Assembly: GCA_964474045.1 (NCBI GenBank)
Contig: CAYYRC010000013.1
Span: forward strand, 1 to 64,000
Source of the DNA: JACJWR01 sp964474045
Lineage (GTDB): Bacteria > Actinomycetota > Actinomycetes > S36-B12 > UBA10799
Reading direction: 5' to 3'
DNA: 64,000 nt
Within the stretch, counting starts at the first letter, position 1, and every line of letters starts with the position of its first letter. The translations under genes were made by a program, and so were the position numbers. Below, in pieces: positions 26,734 through 34,573 of the stretch. The notes below the pieces were generated by a model. That model saw only the letters and a list, made by a program, of their open reading frames with translations, was not told the origin of the DNA and ran no database searches.

Positions 26734-26771
26734 GAGTCGGCATGCTAGCCCTGGCGGCGTACCCTGCCACC
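26734..26771. promoter_or_regulatory. Overlapping divergent promoters, VanZ-like gene and hydrolase
   Basis: In 38 bases there are two outward -10 hexamers: TAGCAT (minus, 26742-26747) eight bases before GTG 26733, and TACCCT (plus, 26760-26765) six bases before ATG 26772. The two promoter cores must overlap. Confidence 0.4.
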
Positions 26772-27605
26772 ATGCGGCAGATCCCAGCTTCCGGCCTGAT
26801 CTTCGACGTCTCACTGGACGGCCCCGACGACGGCGTTCCCGTCGTGCTCCTGCACGGCTTTCCCCAGGACCACTCCTGCTGGGACCCGATCGTGGCCGAC
26901 CTAGTGGCCGCCGGCTACCGCACGATCGCCCCCGACCTGCGTGGCTACTCCCCCGGCGCCCGGCCCCCGAGGTCGAGCGACTACCAGCAGGGACGGATCG
27001 TCGCGGACGTCCTGGCCATGCTCGACGTGCTCGGCTATGACGCCGCGCACGTGGTGGGTCACGACTGGGGTGGCGCCAGCGCCTGGGCGGTGGCCTCCGC
27101 GGCGCCGGATCGGGTGCGGACCCTCACCGTGCTGTCCACCCCCTATCCGTCGGCTGTGACGGCCGTCGCGCTGCGCAGCACCCAGCTGCTGAAGTCCTGG
27201 TACATGGGGCTGTTCCAGATCCCCGGTCTGGCCGAGCGGGCGCTGCACCCTGGCGGCCCGATGTGGAGGGCCATGATGCGCGGGCTGCCCCCGGCCTCGG
27301 CCGAGCGCTACACCGCCAACGCGTCCGCGCCCGGAGCGTTGCCGGCGATGCTTCGCTGGTACCGCGCTGTTCCCCTGGACTTCCGGCGGCCGTCGGTCGA
27401 CTGGCACCGGATCACCGTTCCGACCCTCTACATCTGGGGCCAGGACGACCCGGCGCTGGGAAAGGCCGCCGCCGAGGCCACAGCCCGTTTCGTCACCGGG
27501 CCCTACACGTTCGTGGCGCTGCCCGGCCAGGGGCACTGGCTGCCCGAGCGGGCCGCCGACGAGGTCGCCCCCCTCCTGCTGGACCACCTGGCCGGCGCCC
27601 TCTGA
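26772..27605 (+). CDS. Alpha/beta hydrolase, epoxide-hydrolase-like
   Basis: A 277-residue cytosolic alpha/beta hydrolase. The oxyanion-hole HGFP (LLHGFPQDHSCWD), nucleophile Asp98 in VVGHDWGGA, acid Asp at about 225 (WGQDDPALG) and catalytic His at about 255 (GQGHWLPE) form a complete triad. An Asp nucleophile within GHDWGG points to an epoxide hydrolase or haloalkane-dehalogenase-like enzyme rather than a serine esterase. The substrate cannot be told from sequence. The ATG at 26772 sits six bases after TACCCT; an upstream in-frame start at 26742 was rejected. Confidence 0.85.
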   Translation: MRQIPASGLIFDVSLDGPDDGVPVVLLHGFPQDHSCWDPIVADLVAAGYRTIAPDLRGYSPGARPPRSSDYQQGRIVADVLAMLDVLGYDAAHVVGHDWGGASAWAVASAAPDRVRTLTVLSTPYPSAVTAVALRSTQLLKSWYMGLFQIPGLAERALHPGGPMWRAMMRGLPPASAERYTANASAPGALPAMLRWYRAVPLDFRRPSVDWHRITVPTLYIWGQDDPALGKAAAEATARFVTGPYTFVALPGQGHWLPERAADEVAPLLLDHLAGAL

Positions 27606-27658
27606 CCGCCGCGGAGTCGGGGTACCCCGTGGGGCACCCCCGCCGGATCCCGGGCGGC

Positions 27659-27664
27659 TAGGGT
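27659..27664 (+). promoter_or_regulatory. Putative -10 of the peroxiredoxin transcript
   Basis: TAGGGT lies eight bases before a short ATG reading frame at 27673 and about 150 bases before the peroxiredoxin start. No clear -35 element. Confidence 0.35.
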
Positions 27665-27672
27665 CCTTCCCC

Positions 27673-27717
27673 ATGAGGAGCCTGGGCTGTCGCCGACCGT
27701 CTGCGTCGGCGGGCTGA
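27673..27717 (+). CDS. Possible leader peptide upstream of peroxiredoxin
   Basis: A 14-codon frame, MRSLGCRRPSASAG then TGA, begins eight bases after a TAGGGT -10 and would be translated from a near-leaderless mRNA. Its codons lie inside a strong hairpin (27684-27721). The single Cys followed by two Arg codons is suggestive but not proof of a sensing role. The frame is short enough to be chance. Confidence 0.25.
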   Translation: MRSLGCRRPSASAG

Positions 27718-27721
27718 GCCC
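27684..27721 (+). promoter_or_regulatory. Leader hairpin 1 upstream of peroxiredoxin
   Basis: GGGCT (27684-27688) with AGCCC (27717-27721) and CGCCGAC (27691-27697) with GTCGGCG (27705-27711) form a two-part stem around loop CGTCTGC. It overlaps the possible leader peptide and precedes the terminator-like hairpin. Confidence 0.4.
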
Positions 27722-27738
27722 ACCTCCACTGCCTTTCC

Positions 27739-27774
27739 ACGGCGCCGCGGACACCCGTCCAACGGCGCCGTTTT
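27739..27774 (+). terminator. Terminator-like nested hairpin in the peroxiredoxin leader
   Basis: ACGGCGCCG (27739-27747) pairs perfectly with CGGCGCCGT (27763-27771), enclosing an inner GGAC/GTCC stem. The last stem T begins a four-base T run (27771-27774). It lies between the putative promoter and the gene, so it would act as an attenuator rather than an end-of-gene terminator; it could also terminate the upstream hydrolase gene. Confidence 0.45.
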
Positions 27775-27815
27775 CCGTTCCCGCACCACCACCGCCCATC
27801 AGGAAAGCGAGCACC

Positions 27816-28478
27816 ATGTCCGACACCGCAACCTCCCCCGCCGCCACCGCCCTGCCCCGCATCGGCGACGCCGCCCCGGCGATCGACAGCGAGTCCACCC
27901 ACGGTCCCATCACGCTCGACACCTACGACGGCAAGTGGATCGTGCTCTTCAGCCACCCGGCGGACTTCACCCCGGTCTGCACCACCGAGTTCATCGGCTT
28001 CGCGGAGCGCAACGACGACTTCGCCGCCCGCAACGTGCAGCTCATCGGCAACTCGGTGGACTCGATCTTCTCGCACATCGCGTGGGTCAACGCCATCCAG
28101 GAGAACCAGGGCGTGCAGATTCCCTTCCCGGTGATCGCCGACCTGGACCTCAAGGTCTCCCACGCCTACGGCATGATTCACCCCAGCGAGGGCGGCGACA
28201 CCGCGGCCGTGCGCGCGGTCTTCGTCATCGACCCCGCCCGCAAGATCCGGGCGCTGGTGTACTACCCGATGAATGCCGGGCGCAACATCGACGAGATTCT
28301 GCGCCTCGTCGATGCCCTGCAGACCGCCGACGCCAACGGCGTGTCCTGCCCGGCCAACTGGCGCCCGGGCGACGACGTCGTCGTGGCGGCCCCGCGCACG
28401 ACCGAGGCGCTCGCCGCGCGCAAGGTCGACGACTCGCTCCAGCGCAAGGACTGGTTCCTCGCCACCAAGACGCTCTAG
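27816..28478 (+). CDS. Peroxiredoxin, Prx6 / archaeal-type
   Basis: Thiol peroxidase reducing H2O2 and organic peroxides. The 220-residue product has the peroxidatic Cys55 in HPADFTPVCTTEF (P-x-x-x-T-x-x-C pattern), the conserved Arg region AVFVIDPARKIRALVYYP, and a C-terminal extension with Cys178 in SCPANWRPGDD, as in the Prx6-like long form known from archaea and many bacteria. The ATG at 27816 follows an AGGAAAG element. The upstream 210 bases contain a possible leader peptide and two hairpins. Its TAG stop shares CTAG with galT on the other strand. Confidence 0.94.
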   Translation: MSDTATSPAATALPRIGDAAPAIDSESTHGPITLDTYDGKWIVLFSHPADFTPVCTTEFIGFAERNDDFAARNVQLIGNSVDSIFSHIAWVNAIQENQGVQIPFPVIADLDLKVSHAYGMIHPSEGGDTAAVRAVFVIDPARKIRALVYYPMNAGRNIDEILRLVDALQTADANGVSCPANWRPGDDVVVAAPRTTEALAARKVDDSLQRKDWFLATKTL

Positions 28479-30007
28479 GCCGCCGGCGTGTAGCCCAAGG
28501 GTGCCAGCAGCTCGGTCCAGAGCGGGCCGGATTCCGTCGCCGGCCCCAGCACCCCGCAGTGCTCCAGCCCACGGGTGAAGTACTCGCCGATGGCTGCCCG
28601 CACCCGTGCCTCTGCGGCTTCCGGCGCAGCCGACGGGTGCCCCCCGTGGTCCACGCGCAGCTCCTCGACCATCGGCGCGTGGGCCACGAGGTCGGGCGCG
28701 AGCTCCCCCGCACCCGACACCACCTCGGCCAGCCGAGGGATGTCGGCGGCGAGGCGTCCCGGCAGCACGGCCAAGCCCATCACCTCGATGAGGCCGATGT
28801 TCTCCTTCTTGACCGGGTGAATCTCGGCGTGGGGATGGAAGAGCCCGTCGGGATGGGCCGGCGTCGTGCGGTTGTTGCGGAGCACCACGTCGAGTTGGAA
28901 GTCCCGCCCAACCCGACGGGCGATCGGCGTGACGGTGTTGTGCGGCGTATCGCCGGTGCGGGCCTTGACCTCCGTCTGCGGCACCTCGTGGTCGCGCCAC
29001 GCCGTCAACAAGGCGAAGCCTGCGGCTGTCAGCACCTGCGGATCCGCGGCGGTCAGCCGCAGCACCGACAGCGGCCAGTCCAGGACCTGTGCCCGCAGCC
29101 CGGCAGCAGGACCCTCGAAGGCCATCACCGTCCGCGCCCGTTGGATGGGGAACTCGTTGCGCCCACCCTGGAAGTGGTCGTGGCTCAGGATGGAGCCGCC
29201 CACGATGGGCAGGTCCGCGTTGGAGCCGACGAAGTAGTCCGGGAACTGGCCGACGAAGTCCAGCAGCCGGGCGAAGGTCGTCCGCGTGAGCTGCATCGGA
29301 CGGTGCTCCCCGGACAGCACGATGCAGTGCTCGAGGTAGTACAGGTAGGGCGAGTACTGCAGGTACCAGTCGTCGCCGGCGAGGTCGAGGGCGATCACCC
29401 GCAGGTTCTGTCGGGCGGGATGATCCCGGCGGCCGGCGTAACCCTCGTTCGCCGGGCACAACAGGCAGGCCGGGTACGCTGCGCCGCCAGTGCCCCCGCC
29501 GCTGGCGGCCGCTGCGATGTCGCGCGGATCCTTCTCGGGCTTGGCCAGGTTGATGGTGATGTCGAGCTCGCCGTAGCGGCTCGGGTAGCGCCATCGCGGG
29601 TTGGCCGCCGAGCGGGCGGCATGGACGTAGTTGGCATCGACGCACAGGCGGTAGAAGGCGTCCGTGGCCAGGCTCGGCGAGTGCCCATAGTGCCGCCAGA
29701 AGTCGGCTGTGACCGCGGACGGACGCGCCATCAACGCGCCCATCACCGCAGCGTCGAGCAGGTCGCGCTGGCCAGGCGTGTCGTCGATCACCCCGCGGCC
29801 GGCGGCATCGGAGAGCAGCGGTGCCAGCAGCTGGTCCGGGCCGACGCCGTCGTCGTGGCGCGGGCCGTCGTAGCTGCCCGGCGAGTCCAGCCGCAGCACC
29901 TCCAGCACCTGGTTGACCGCCCAGCGCTCGTCGTCGGGGCGGATCAGCCCCGTGGACAGCGCGTAGCCGACCAGCGCGCCCAGCGCAGGGCCTGGGTCCA
30001 GGGTCAT
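28475..30007 (-). CDS. galT: Galactose-1-phosphate uridylyltransferase, class II
   Basis: Exchanges UMP between UDP-glucose and galactose-1-phosphate in the Leloir pathway. The 510-residue product is the long class II form (class I enzymes are about 350 residues): it has PSRYGELDITINLAKPEKDP, CLLCPANEGYAGRRDHPARQ, a YLEHCIVLSGEHRPM stretch and GGSILSHDHFQGG, where the nucleotidyl-carrying His lies. Class II enzymes are common in Firmicutes and bifidobacteria. ATG in an ATGA overlap with the galK stop, so both are co-translated. No epimerase galE is seen in this window. Confidence 0.93.
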   Translation of the reverse strand: MTLDPGPALGALVGYALSTGLIRPDDERWAVNQVLEVLRLDSPGSYDGPRHDDGVGPDQLLAPLLSDAAGRGVIDDTPGQRDLLDAAVMGALMARPSAVTADFWRHYGHSPSLATDAFYRLCVDANYVHAARSAANPRWRYPSRYGELDITINLAKPEKDPRDIAAAASGGGTGGAAYPACLLCPANEGYAGRRDHPARQNLRVIALDLAGDDWYLQYSPYLYYLEHCIVLSGEHRPMQLTRTTFARLLDFVGQFPDYFVGSNADLPIVGGSILSHDHFQGGRNEFPIQRARTVMAFEGPAAGLRAQVLDWPLSVLRLTAADPQVLTAAGFALLTAWRDHEVPQTEVKARTGDTPHNTVTPIARRVGRDFQLDVVLRNNRTTPAHPDGLFHPHAEIHPVKKENIGLIEVMGLAVLPGRLAADIPRLAEVVSGAGELAPDLVAHAPMVEELRVDHGGHPSAAPEAAEARVRAAIGEYFTRGLEHCGVLGPATESGPLWTELLAPLGYTPAA

Positions 30008-31194
30008 TGCGCCGCCACCTCTCGCGCCCCGTCGCCGCTGCCCATGACGATGCAGGTGGACCGTACCCCGGTGGCTTCCAGGTAGTCCCGGTCGATACCG
30101 GCCATCACGGCGTCCTCGGTGCCCGGACGGGCCAACACGACGGCGCACCCGCCGAAGCCGGCCCCCGTCATTCGGGCGCCGATCGTGCCGGGCTGTGCCC
30201 ACGCCGCCTCCGCCAGGGCGTCCAGCTGCGGCCCGGTGACCTCGAAGTCGTCGCGAAGGGACTCGTGCGACTCGCGCATGAGCCGGCCGAACGCGGCCAG
30301 ATCACCCTGCTGCAGCGCTGTCGCGGCCGCCACGACACGAGCTTGTTCGGTGACGGTGTGACGGGCGCGCCGCAGCTCCTCGGCCGACAGCTCGCCCGCC
30401 GCCGCGTCGACCCCCGCCAACGACGCCGCCACCAGGTGCTCCGTCCCCAACTTCGCAGCCGCCCGCTCCACTGCTGCCCGCCGGTCGTTGTAGGCGGAGC
30501 CGGACAGGCTGCGCCGGTGGTTGGTGTTGGCGACGATGAGAACCGCCCGGTCGTGCGGGAACGGCACGTAGGTGACGTCCAGCGATGCGCAGTCCATCAA
30601 CATCGCCTGTCCCGCGCGCCCGCGCGCCACGGCCAGCTGGTCCATGATCCCGCAGTCCACCCCGATGTAGTCGTTCTCGACCCGTTGGCCCACGAGCGCC
30701 AGCGCGGTGGCGTCCAGGCCGAAGCCGCCCAGGGAGTTGAAGGCGCAGGCGGCGGCCAGCTCCAGCGACGCCGACGACGACAGCCCACCGCCGTCGGGGA
30801 TGTCCCCAGCGACCAGCAGGTCGAAGCCGCCCGGCAAGGACAGGCCGTCGGCGGCCAGCACGTCCACCACGCCCAGCACGTAGGAGAACCAGTCATGGGC
30901 CGCGTCGAAGCCCGTCTGTCGGACGTCCGCCCGCACGCTGCCGACCCGGTCCAAAGAGCTGGCCCGGATGACGTCGTCCGGCCGCTCCCGGATCATCACC
31001 ACGGTCCCGCGATCGATCGCGATCGGCAGCACCAGGCCACCGCTGTAGTCGATGTGGTCGCCGATGAGGTTCACCCGGCCCGGGGCGAAGAACGTCCTGA
31101 TGGGACTACCGGCGGCGCCCTCGCCGAACTCCCGCTCGAAGGCGTCCCGCACCTGCGTAAGATCCCGCAACGCACTCCCCCTTTGCAGGTCCAT
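30004..31194 (-). CDS. galK: Galactokinase
   Basis: Phosphorylates galactose at C1. The 396-residue GHMP kinase has the galactokinase signature GRVNLIGDHIDYSGGLVLPIA-type motif near residue 40, the ATP loop GGLSSSASLELA, and the C-terminal RMTGAGFGGCAVVL motif. ATG at 31194. Coupled to galT by ATGA and divergent from the transporter-glycosidase pair, suggesting that imported galactosides feed this pathway. Confidence 0.96.
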   Translation of the reverse strand: MDLQRGSALRDLTQVRDAFEREFGEGAAGSPIRTFFAPGRVNLIGDHIDYSGGLVLPIAIDRGTVVMIRERPDDVIRASSLDRVGSVRADVRQTGFDAAHDWFSYVLGVVDVLAADGLSLPGGFDLLVAGDIPDGGGLSSSASLELAAACAFNSLGGFGLDATALALVGQRVENDYIGVDCGIMDQLAVARGRAGQAMLMDCASLDVTYVPFPHDRAVLIVANTNHRRSLSGSAYNDRRAAVERAAAKLGTEHLVAASLAGVDAAAGELSAEELRRARHTVTEQARVVAAATALQQGDLAAFGRLMRESHESLRDDFEVTGPQLDALAEAAWAQPGTIGARMTGAGFGGCAVVLARPGTEDAVMAGIDRDYLEATGVRSTCIVMGSGDGAREVAAQ

Positions 31195-31213
31195 CGGAAA
31201 TCATCGCCGAATT

Positions 31214-31224
31214 ACCACTGTGGT
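31214..31224. promoter_or_regulatory. Possible operator in the galK / transporter gap
   Basis: ACCAC-T-GTGGT is a perfect 5-1-5 palindrome in the 132-base divergent gap, 20 bases upstream of galK and about 100 from the transporter. A single site here could control both arms. No regulator gene lies beside it, so this is a weak inference. Confidence 0.3.
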
Positions 31225-31326
31225 TTTCAGCAGTCGCACCACCATGCCGGGGCAACCTTTGCCACGCTAGCGAGTACGTCCACGGCTTGCGAGCCCAGCA
31301 GCGCACCACGAGGGGAGAGGACCGAC

Positions 31327-32646
31327 ATGTCGGAATTGTCATCGGCGCCGGAGTACGGCGAGGCCGCGCTCGAGGTCGATCCGTTCGGTGAACCCACCAA
31401 ACGCGTCACCACGTCCATGATGATCGTGCTGGGCCTGGCGAACCTCGGCATCTGGACGGCCTTCTTCGCACCCATCCAGTTCCTGCTGCCGCTGCAGGTC
31501 GAGGCCATCGCACCGAGCACCAAGGAGAGCAGCCTGACGCTGGTGCTCACCATCGGCGCCATCGTGTCGTTGGTGGCCAGCCCCATCGCGGGCGCCCTCA
31601 GCGACCGCACGTCGTCGCGGCTGGGGCGCCGCCGTCCCTGGGTGCTGTGGCCCTCGGTGGCGGCGTTCGCCGTCCTCATCATCATGGGCGGGCTGACGAC
31701 GATCGGCGGCCTGGTACTCGGCTGGGCGCTGGCGCAGCTGACGCTGAACGCCTCCTACGCGGCGGTCACGGCGATCCTGCCCGACCAGATCCCGGTCGAG
31801 CAGCGGGGCACCGCCTCGGCGATCGTGGGCGTCGCGCAGCCACTGGGCGTGGTCGTGGGCGCGATCATCGCCACCGCGGTGCCGGGGGACAACCTGGCCG
31901 CCAACGGCCAGTTCACCCGCTTCATCGTTGTGGCAGCCATCCTGATCCTCACCGCGGCGCTGTTCCTGTTCCGGATCAAGGACCCGCAGCTGGACAAGAG
32001 CCGGGTACCGCCGATGAACTGGGGCAAGTTCATCAAGGACTTCTGGGTCAGCCCCAAGGAGCACCCCGACTTCGCCTGGGTCTGGTTCACCCGCTTCCTG
32101 GTGATCCTCGGCACGGCTTTCGTCACGTCGTACCTGCTGTACTTCACCCGCGACGTGCTGGGCAAGTCCGCTGAGGAGGCGCCGGACGTGGTGCGCAACA
32201 TCCTCATGGTCTACGTGCTGGTGCTCACCGTGGCGACCATCATCGTCGGTCCGCTGTCGGACAAGGCCGGCAAGGTCAAGCCTTTCGTGATGGGGGCGTC
32301 GGTCATCGCCGCCGCGGCGATCGCCCTGCTGGCGTTCTCGCACACCGTGATGATGGCGACGATCGCCGCGGCGCTGATGGCGGTCGGGTTCGGCGCCTAC
32401 ACCGCCGTCGATCTGGCCCTGGTTTCCCGCGTGCTGCCCAACGCCGAGGACCGCGCCCGCGACCTGGGCGTGATCAACATCGCCAACGCGCTGCCGCAGG
32501 TGCTGGCGCCCGTGGTGTGCGGCGCGGTGATCACCGGGCTCAAGGGCCAGGGCTACGACACCGCCTACATGGTGCTGTACCTGCTGGGCGCCGTCATCTG
32601 CCTGCTGGGAGCCATCCTGGTGGTCAAGGTCAAGAGCGTCCCGTGA
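31327..32646 (+). CDS. Sugar/cation symporter of the GPH-like major facilitator group
   Basis: A 439-residue inner-membrane carrier with about twelve helices. The loop after helix 2, GALSDRTSSRLGRRRPWVL, is the D-R-T-x-S-x-x-G-R-R-R-P motif typical of the glycoside-pentoside-hexuronide and SLC45-like sucrose/maltose carriers. GAGAGGA precedes the ATG at 31327. It overlaps the GH1 glycosidase gene by GTGA and diverges from galKT, so the likely substrate is a beta-galactoside or beta-glucoside; the exact sugar is inference. Confidence 0.85.
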   Translation: MSELSSAPEYGEAALEVDPFGEPTKRVTTSMMIVLGLANLGIWTAFFAPIQFLLPLQVEAIAPSTKESSLTLVLTIGAIVSLVASPIAGALSDRTSSRLGRRRPWVLWPSVAAFAVLIIMGGLTTIGGLVLGWALAQLTLNASYAAVTAILPDQIPVEQRGTASAIVGVAQPLGVVVGAIIATAVPGDNLAANGQFTRFIVVAAILILTAALFLFRIKDPQLDKSRVPPMNWGKFIKDFWVSPKEHPDFAWVWFTRFLVILGTAFVTSYLLYFTRDVLGKSAEEAPDVVRNILMVYVLVLTVATIIVGPLSDKAGKVKPFVMGASVIAAAAIALLAFSHTVMMATIAAALMAVGFGAYTAVDLALVSRVLPNAEDRARDLGVINIANALPQVLAPVVCGAVITGLKGQGYDTAYMVLYLLGAVICLLGAILVVKVKSVP

Positions 32647-34028
32647 GCACCGAGCCGACGCTGCGCGCCGACTTCGGCGACGACTTCACCTGGGGTGTGG
32701 CCACCGCGTCCTACCAGATCGAGGGCGCACCCGACGCCGACGGCAAGGGCCCGTCGATCTGGGACACCTTCACCCACAAGCGCGACTGGCGCGGCCGCTC
32801 GCCCATCAAGGACGGCAGCACGGGCGATGTCGCGACCGACTCCTACCGGCGGTACCCGGAGGACATCGCCCTGACGAGGTCCCTGGGCTTCGACGCATAC
32901 CGCTACTCGCTGGCCTGGTCGCGCATCCTCCCCACTGGTGCGGGCCGGGTCAACCAGGCCGGGCTGGACCACTACCGGCGGGTGGCCGAGGCCTGCCTGG
33001 AGCAGGGCATCGAGCCCTGGGTGACGCTCTACCACTGGGATCTGCCGCAGGGCCTGCAGGACGTCGGCGGCTGGACCAACCGGGACACGGTCTTCCGGTA
33101 CGTCGACTACGTCACCACCGTGGGCGAGGCCATGGGCGACCTGGTCAAGCACTGGATGCTGTTCAACGAGCCGCTCAACGTGGTGATCTCCGGGCACCTG
33201 GTGGGCATGTTCGCCCCCGGGATGAAGTCGCTGCACGCCTACTTCGCAGCCCTGCACCACGTCAACCTCGCACAGGGGCTGGGCTCGCGGGCACTGCGGG
33301 CGGCGGCCCCCGACGCCGACATCGGCACCACCCAGTACCTGACGCCGTCGGTGGGCACCGGACCCGCCCCGCTGGCGGGCCTGGCCCAGCGCTCCGCGGA
33401 CGCGGTGCTCAACCGGGCGTTCGTGGAGCCGCTGCTGGGGCTGGGCTATCCCTGGGAGGAGGTGGGGTTGCTCAAGGGTGTGCGGGCCTACATGCGCGAA
33501 GGCGACGAGGCGGACATCGTGGCCGACCTGGACTTCCTCGGCGTCCAGTACTACACCCGACTGCGCGCCCCGTGGCTGCCGATCCCCGGGCTCTGGACCG
33601 TCCCCAGCTTCGGCGGCGGCGACCCGTCCGACCCGGGGTGCACGTCGCTGGGGTGGGAGATCGACCCCAGCGGCCTCGGGATGGTGCTGGATGCGATGCA
33701 CGCCTACGGGTCGTTCCCACGTCTGGTGGTGACCGAGGGCGGCGCGTCGTTCGACGACAGGATCGCAGGCGGCCGCGTGCATGATCCGCGGCGCATCGCC
33801 TACTACGAGTCCCACATCGCACAGGTGTTGGCCGCACGCGAGCGCGGCGTGCCGGTGGACGGCTACTTCGCCTGGTCGCTGCTGGACAACTTCGAATGGG
33901 CCGAGGGGCTGGTGCCGCGCTTCGGCCTGGCCTACACCGACTACGCCACCCAGGAACGCACGATCAAGGACTCCGGGTACTGGTTCGCCGAGCAGCTCGG
34001 GGGAACAGCGCGCCCGCCGTCACCCTGA
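32643..34028 (+). CDS. GH1 family beta-glucosidase / beta-galactosidase
   Basis: Retaining glycosidase releasing glucose or galactose from imported disaccharides. The 461-residue TIM-barrel protein has the GH1 start FTWGVATASYQIEGA, acid/base Glu176 in LFNEPLNV and nucleophile Glu365 in VVTEGGASFDD. GH1 enzymes almost always have TENG there; here the Asn is Gly (TEGG), a difference next to the nucleophile. No signal peptide, so cytoplasmic. GTG start overlaps the transporter stop (GTGA). The galKT genes nearby favour beta-galactosides. Confidence 0.93.
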   Translation: MSTEPTLRADFGDDFTWGVATASYQIEGAPDADGKGPSIWDTFTHKRDWRGRSPIKDGSTGDVATDSYRRYPEDIALTRSLGFDAYRYSLAWSRILPTGAGRVNQAGLDHYRRVAEACLEQGIEPWVTLYHWDLPQGLQDVGGWTNRDTVFRYVDYVTTVGEAMGDLVKHWMLFNEPLNVVISGHLVGMFAPGMKSLHAYFAALHHVNLAQGLGSRALRAAAPDADIGTTQYLTPSVGTGPAPLAGLAQRSADAVLNRAFVEPLLGLGYPWEEVGLLKGVRAYMREGDEADIVADLDFLGVQYYTRLRAPWLPIPGLWTVPSFGGGDPSDPGCTSLGWEIDPSGLGMVLDAMHAYGSFPRLVVTEGGASFDDRIAGGRVHDPRRIAYYESHIAQVLAARERGVPVDGYFAWSLLDNFEWAEGLVPRFGLAYTDYATQERTIKDSGYWFAEQLGGTARPPSP

Positions 34029-34084
34029 GCGAACGTCAGGCGGAGGGGGGCGGCGGGCGCGATGCTGCTGGCAGGTTCAGCCGA

Positions 34085-34573
34085 TCAGGTGCCGTGCACC
34101 TTCTCCTTGACGGGCAGGTCCACGACCTTGGCCGGCACGTAGGTGCCCTCGAACAGCTGGTAGCTGGCGCAGACGCGGTGGTAGCCGTCGGCGATCGTGA
34201 GCGGGTAGCCGTTGAGGAGGTCGCCGCGGATGATCAGCACCGGCGACAGCGGAACTCCGGTCATGATCTTGACAAGGTCGGCGCGCACGCGCATGTCGTC
34301 GAAGGGCAGCAGGTCCAGCCGAGCGGCGCGCAGCAGGTCGTTGGCCCGGTAGTGCTCGATCGGCGCCTTCTTCAGGTCGTCGACGAGCTTGTCGACCGTG
34401 TCGGGGTCGGCGATCAGCGCGAGGTAGTTGGCGGCAGCCGGGTAGTCGTGGGCGGCCTCGTCGGCGCGCCAGGTGGCCTGTATCTGCGGCGGCGGGGAAG
34501 GCTTGCGCGCAGGCTCCCAAGTGTCGAGCTTGACGTCCTTCTTCTTGTCGTCGTCCTTCTTGTCGTCAGACAT
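34085..34573 (-). CDS. ParB/sulfiredoxin-fold-like small protein
   Basis: A 162-residue soluble protein with a highly charged start (MSDDKKDDDKKKDVKLD) and a Pro-rich linker. The second half has a pattern seen in ParB/Srx-type domains: VPLSPVLIIRGD, then PLTIADGYHRVCASYQLFEG with DGYHR at 129-133, corresponding to the phosphate-binding (D-G-x-H-R) box. Such domains bind nucleotide and act as CTPases, nucleases or kinases; the precise role is unknown. The ATG at 34573 follows GGAGG and overlaps the MFS gene's end by eight bases, so it is the third gene of the marR-MFS operon. Confidence 0.68.
   Translation of the reverse strand: MSDDKKDDDKKKDVKLDTWEPARKPSPPPQIQATWRADEAAHDYPAAANYLALIADPDTVDKLVDDLKKAPIEHYRANDLLRAARLDLLPFDDMRVRADLVKIMTGVPLSPVLIIRGDLLNGYPLTIADGYHRVCASYQLFEGTYVPAKVVDLPVKEKVHGT

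Noticed and set aside
26901..29645. A 914-codon minus-strand frame across the hydrolase and peroxiredoxin
   Set aside because: It overlaps two well-supported plus-strand genes and reads as low-complexity Arg/Gly-rich sequence.
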